8,370 bases of DNA from Paracoccaceae bacterium (GTDB lineage: Bacteria > Pseudomonadota > Alphaproteobacteria > Rhodobacterales > Rhodobacteraceae), in the NCBI GenBank assembly GCA_007123625.1, contig SKKS01000038.1, positions 1-8,370 on the forward strand, read 5' to 3'. The notes below the pieces were generated by a model. The model was given only the letters and a program-made list of their open reading frames with translations. It was not told the origin of the DNA and did not search any database. Shown in pieces: positions 6,342 to 8,370 of the stretch. The position numbers were made by a program, and so were the translations under genes. The stretch's first letter is position 1, and each line of letters opens with the position of its first letter.

Positions 6342-6580
6342 CAGGCGGTGGCGTGCGGGGGGCTGGGAGACCGCACCGACCGAAGACATGCGCGGTCAGC
6401 GGGTCGTGCAATTTCCTCGGCGGAGCTGCGGCGGTCGCCGGGAGGGTCGTGTCTGCTGACGAAGCGGACAGTCACCGAGGCCTCACGCAAGCGCACAGCG
6501 GGTTTGAGGCCCCTGATCTCATGAGATTGTAGTGTTCGATTTCGCTCAGGTCGCAGCCGCCGCCAATGATCGTCAATACC

Positions 6581-7129
6581 TTACTGACGCATCATCGCAC
6601 CGCGTACCGCTCTCATGCCGTGATTTACCATTTCGGTCACCTCTGCGGCATGGGTCTGCAGCGCGACGACCGTCATGGGGTCTGAAGATATCTGAGTGAC
6701 GACAATGCCCGTCGGAGTAGGTTCAAGGACTGTGTCAATCAGCGCTCGATTGGCGAAGATCACATCAAGCGTTGGGCTCTGGATCCTTACCTGCGGGTCA
6801 AGGCCTTCCTGAACACGCGCGTTCATTCCAACCACATGGCTGACGATGACAGCTGCGAGGTCAGGATCGTCTGTCTCGGTCACGGTCCGAATGCCGTTGG
6901 GAAGATTCGTCACGGTTCGACTGATCTGGCGATGGTTCATGAACAGGTCACGCAGCTCAGTTACCTCGGCGTGAGTTGTATCCACGCCTTGCAACATTGT
7001 CATCATCCCATGGCCACCTCGCATTCCGTGGCCTGAACCCATGCCCTGCTGGGCTATACCTGCCGAGCCAAGAACGGACATAATCACTGCGATGCCAGCC
7101 ACTGGCAAAATCTTGAAATGGAAGCCCAT
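6581..7129 (-). CDS. Secreted Met/Gly/His-rich protein with an internal duplication, function unknown
   Basis: The 182-residue protein starts at ATG 7129, with AAGGA 6 nt upstream; an in-frame ATG at 7177 lacks such a site. Residues 1-27 form a signal peptide (basic start, hydrophobic core ILPVAGIAVIMSVLG, cut probably after AGIA), so it is probably periplasmic. Next comes a short Met/Gly/His-rich segment, GMGSGHGMRGGHGMMTM (29-45), of the kind that binds copper or other soft metals. The rest is two homologous halves, residues 58-109 and 120-171, aligning without gaps at an offset of 62. Twelve of 52 positions are identical (L, F, N, I, P, G, I, D, P, H, V, G), with core P-x-G-I and D-P then H-x7-V-x2-G. 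I do not know the family by name. A role in metal handling is a guess from composition. No copper oxidase, efflux pump or sensor gene is adjacent. It appears to be a single-gene unit. Confidence 0.75.
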   Translation of the reverse strand: MGFHFKILPVAGIAVIMSVLGSAGIAQQGMGSGHGMRGGHGMMTMLQGVDTTHAEVTELRDLFMNHRQISRTVTNLPNGIRTVTETDDPDLAAVIVSHVVGMNARVQEGLDPQVRIQSPTLDVIFANRALIDTVLEPTPTGIVVTQISSDPMTVVALQTHAAEVTEMVNHGMRAVRGAMMRQ

Positions 7130-7156
7130 GTTTTTTCCTTCAGATGCTATGACGAT

Positions 7157-7178
7157 CAGCACTGGCCTGGCCAGCACT
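7157..7178. repeat. Palindrome with flanking direct repeats upstream of the secreted-protein gene
   Basis: CTGGCC-T-GGCCAG (7162-7174) is a 13-bp palindrome. It overlaps two direct copies of CAGCACT (7157-7163 and 7172-7178) set 15 bp apart. It lies 28-49 nt before the ATG at 7129, where an operator or leader structure could act. No consensus promoter or known metal-regulator box was recognised. Confidence 0.3.
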
Positions 7179-7510
7179 CCTCAACCTATTCAACGGCAGT
7201 GACGTCGATTTCCGTCGCAAATTTCCAAGAACTCCGGTTTTGGGTAATCTTTGCTCATGTGATCGATGGTTGACGGGGCCAAGTTTTCGGAGCCGAAGCC
7301 ACTGTGCTACCTCATCCGACCGACTGCTTCGGGCACATACCGACGATCTGATCCTCCAAGCCCGCGAAGCCATCTGGGCCAAACCTTGCGTGCCAGCCGG
7401 ACTGTGCACAACAGCAGACGTTCAGGCGACCGCAGACGGCGCTCGGGGAAGAAAATGCTCATCCGGCGGACAGATTCAGAAGATCTTCACGTCAGTCGGC
7501 ACGCCACTTG
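7179..7510. other. Region of 332 nt without a recognisable gene
   Basis: This lies between the secreted-protein gene (leftward) and the hmgA relic (rightward). Several frames are open but none gives a protein I recognise. The part at 7190-7290 is less GC-rich than the surroundings. None of the three forward frames continues homogentisate dioxygenase sequence upstream of about 7511, so the missing N-terminal three quarters of that gene is not here. Its left boundary is therefore a deletion or rearrangement joint. Confidence 0.5.
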
Positions 7511-7790
7511 GGGAATGTCGGGCCAAGCCGCATGACTTCGTTCCGGGCGGGATCAGCCTGCACAAACATGATACTGCCCCACGGGCCCGACCGGCAGGCG
7601 TTCGAGGGGCCTCGAACGCCGCATTGCGTCCCGAGAAGCTGGACAATACCATGTTCTTCATGTTCGAGACACGCTTTCCCCAGCACCTGACCGCCGCGCG
7701 TGTCCGAGACGCCGCTTCAGGACGACGATTTCGACTTCTGGGACAGTCGCGAGAAGAAGTTCGACGGAACGCAGGGGGTAAGAAAGGCAC
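7511..7790 (+). pseudogene. hmgA: Decayed C-terminal remnant of homogentisate 1,2-dioxygenase
   Basis: Homogentisate dioxygenase opens the aromatic ring in tyrosine/phenylalanine breakdown. About 90 C-terminal residues of the roughly 430-450 are recognisable, in alternating frames. AKPHDFVPGGISLH (7522-7563) is in one frame. NMILPHGPDRQAFEG (about 7565-7609) is in the next. ASNA-ALRPEKLDNTMFFMFETRF (about 7610-7677) and PQHLTA return to the first. SETPLQDDDFDFWDSREKKFD (about 7703-7765) is in the second again. The blocks GG-SLH-N-M-PHGPD, F-ASN and DNTM-FMFETR are hallmarks of the family. Frame changes fall at about 7566, 7607-7610 and 7695-7703. The N-terminal domain, most of the iron-binding site and the stop codon are missing, so no working enzyme can be made. 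The first two or three residues of the match are already poor (YD replaced by CR), which places the left joint near 7511. The 3' end touches the start of the next gene. Confidence 0.85.
7597..7620. repeat. 24-nt quasi-palindrome inside the hmgA remnant
   Basis: GGCGTTCGAGG (7597-7607) and CCTCGAACGCC (7610-7620) are perfect 11-bp reverse complements separated by GG. The codons would read Q-A-F-E-G-A-S-N-A if one more G were present in the central G-run. The repeat is therefore partly a by-product of coding sequence, and it coincides with one of the frame changes. Confidence 0.8.
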
Positions 7791-8370
7791 ATGACAGGGC
7801 GTCTGGTCACCATCGGGTCCAAGGGTGGCCCGGCGCTGCGCAAGGGGGGCGCGCAGCCGACCTCCAGCCTGTTGCAGCTGGATTCGGCCCTGGCCGTGAT
7901 CGACTGCGGGCTGGGTGTGACACGCGGCCTGGTTGAGGCGGGCGTCGACCTGCGTCACCTTCCGCCGGTGTTCATCACGCATCTGCATTCGGACCATGTG
8001 CTGGAACTGGGCGCGCTGCTGCATACGGCGTGGACAACCGGCCTGCGCCGTCCCGTGACGGTGTTCGGCCCGCCCGGACTGGCGGAATACTGGGCCGGGT
8101 TCATGGACAGCATGGCCTTCGACATTGCTCTGCGCATGGCCGACGAGGGGCGCCCGCCGCTGGAGGATCTGGTCACCCTGCAGGTGATCGAGCCGGGCAC
8201 GATCCTGGATGACGGCAGCCTCTGCGTCTCGGCGCTGCGGGTCGACCATCCGCCCGTGACCGATTGTTTTGCCCTGCGTTTCGAGGGCGCCGGTCGACGG
8301 GTGACCTTTTCGGCCGATACCGCCCCGTTCGAGCCGCTGGCAGGCTTTGCCTGGGAGTCCGACGTGTTGG
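7791..8370 (+). CDS. Metallo-beta-lactamase-fold hydrolase (RNase Z/arylsulfatase-like), 3' end outside window
   Basis: ATG 7791 opens a frame that stays open to the right edge, giving 193 residues of an incomplete protein with strongly G/C-biased third positions. The beginning, VTIGSKGGPALRKGG (6-20) then QPTSSLLQL (22-30) and IDCGLG (37-42), matches the first strands of the fold. The zinc motif THLHSDH (63-69) supplies H64, H66, D68 and H69. VDHPPV (151-156) may give another histidine. FSADTAP (173-179) carries Asp176, the usual bridging aspartate. This arrangement is typical of the RNase Z/AtsA-like branch; the actual substrate cannot be told. The start codon abuts the hmgA relic. Its only SD candidates are AAAGG 3 nt upstream (too close) and GGGGG 12 nt upstream (rather far), both within relic sequence. 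It may once have been co-transcribed with hmgA. Confidence 0.88.
   Translation, partial: MTGRLVTIGSKGGPALRKGGAQPTSSLLQLDSALAVIDCGLGVTRGLVEAGVDLRHLPPVFITHLHSDHVLELGALLHTAWTTGLRRPVTVFGPPGLAEYWAGFMDSMAFDIALRMADEGRPPLEDLVTLQVIEPGTILDDGSLCVSALRVDHPPVTDCFALRFEGAGRRVTFSADTAPFEPLAGFAWESDVL

Larger units (their letters stand above)
6160..6580. other. Intergenic region, 421 nt, no convincing gene
   Basis: The region lies upstream of the flavoprotein gene and downstream of the secreted-protein gene, both on the minus strand. Frames of about 90-127 codons are open here on both strands but have no recognisable motif and are Arg/Pro/Gly-rich, as expected of random high-GC sequence. I can point to the SD-masking repeat (6171-6201), a GC-rich hairpin (6317-6341) and a 12-bp palindrome ATCTCATGAGAT (6516-6527). 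A promoter for the flavoprotein gene should lie here, but I could not pick one. Confidence 0.5.

Noticed and set aside
5080..6459. A 459-codon forward frame opposite the flavoprotein gene
   Set aside because: It is a shadow of the minus-strand gene, which has clear FAD signatures. The forward product is Arg/His/Pro-rich without motifs.
6478..6577. Short minus-strand frame containing EIEHYNLMRSGASNP, protein-like at first sight
   Set aside because: It is only about 30 codons, has no start codon with an SD, and I could not connect it to any family. It could be a gene fragment, but the support is too thin.
7260..7400. Minus-strand stretch GLEDQIVGMCPKQSVG, faintly like the start of a transposase
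   Set aside because: The resemblance covers only a few residues, a stop follows at once, and no terminal repeats or other transposase parts are present.
7240..7794. A 184-codon forward frame ending with an ATGA overlap into the MBL gene, looking like a coupled upstream gene
   Set aside because: Only fragments of it match homogentisate dioxygenase, and the rest of that protein lies in another frame. The first 90 codons match nothing. The overlap is a by-product of the decayed hmgA.

Overview
The window is high-GC bacterial DNA with short intergenic spaces, several overlapping or closely spaced gene pairs, and strong G/C bias at third codon positions. A recognisable 8-vinyl reductase of bacteriochlorophyll synthesis (BciA type), together with the overall gene content, points to a phototrophic alphaproteobacterium, most likely Rhodobacteraceae. 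The taxonomic call is inference from protein resemblance, not from a marker gene.

Layout. Positions 3-1440 (+) hold the C-terminal part of a multi-cluster 4Fe-4S protein followed at 4 nt by bciA. Positions 1441-2147 hold one weak orphan reading frame and a hairpin. Positions 2148-3362 (-) encode a creatinase with all catalytic residues visible. A 252-nt divergent region with an 8-bp perfect inverted repeat separates it from an ECF sigma factor gene (3615-4187, +), which overlaps a membrane-anchored RskA-type anti-sigma gene (4184-4879, +). Convergent to this pair is a geranylgeranyl-reductase-family flavoprotein (4942-6159, -), whose Shine-Dalgarno lies in one arm of a perfect 9-bp inverted repeat. 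A 421-nt non-coding stretch follows, then a secreted Met/Gly/His-rich protein made of two homologous halves (6581-7129, -). From 7130 to about 7510 nothing convincing is seen. Positions 7511-7790 (+) are a decayed C-terminal remnant of homogentisate 1,2-dioxygenase (hmgA) that changes frame three times. It abuts the start codon of a metallo-beta-lactamase-fold hydrolase, which runs off the right edge.

How the genes relate. Two tight functional pairs are visible: ferredoxin-like protein/bciA (the bciA ribosome binding site lies inside the upstream gene) and sigma/anti-sigma (ATGA overlap). The other genes look like independent single-gene units. I found no transposase, integrase, CRISPR array, tRNA or rRNA. 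I do not see a clearly new multi-gene system. The observations most worth checking are the RBS-masking hairpin at 6171-6201, the hmgA relic with a single-G loss at the tip of a palindrome, and the duplicated secreted protein.
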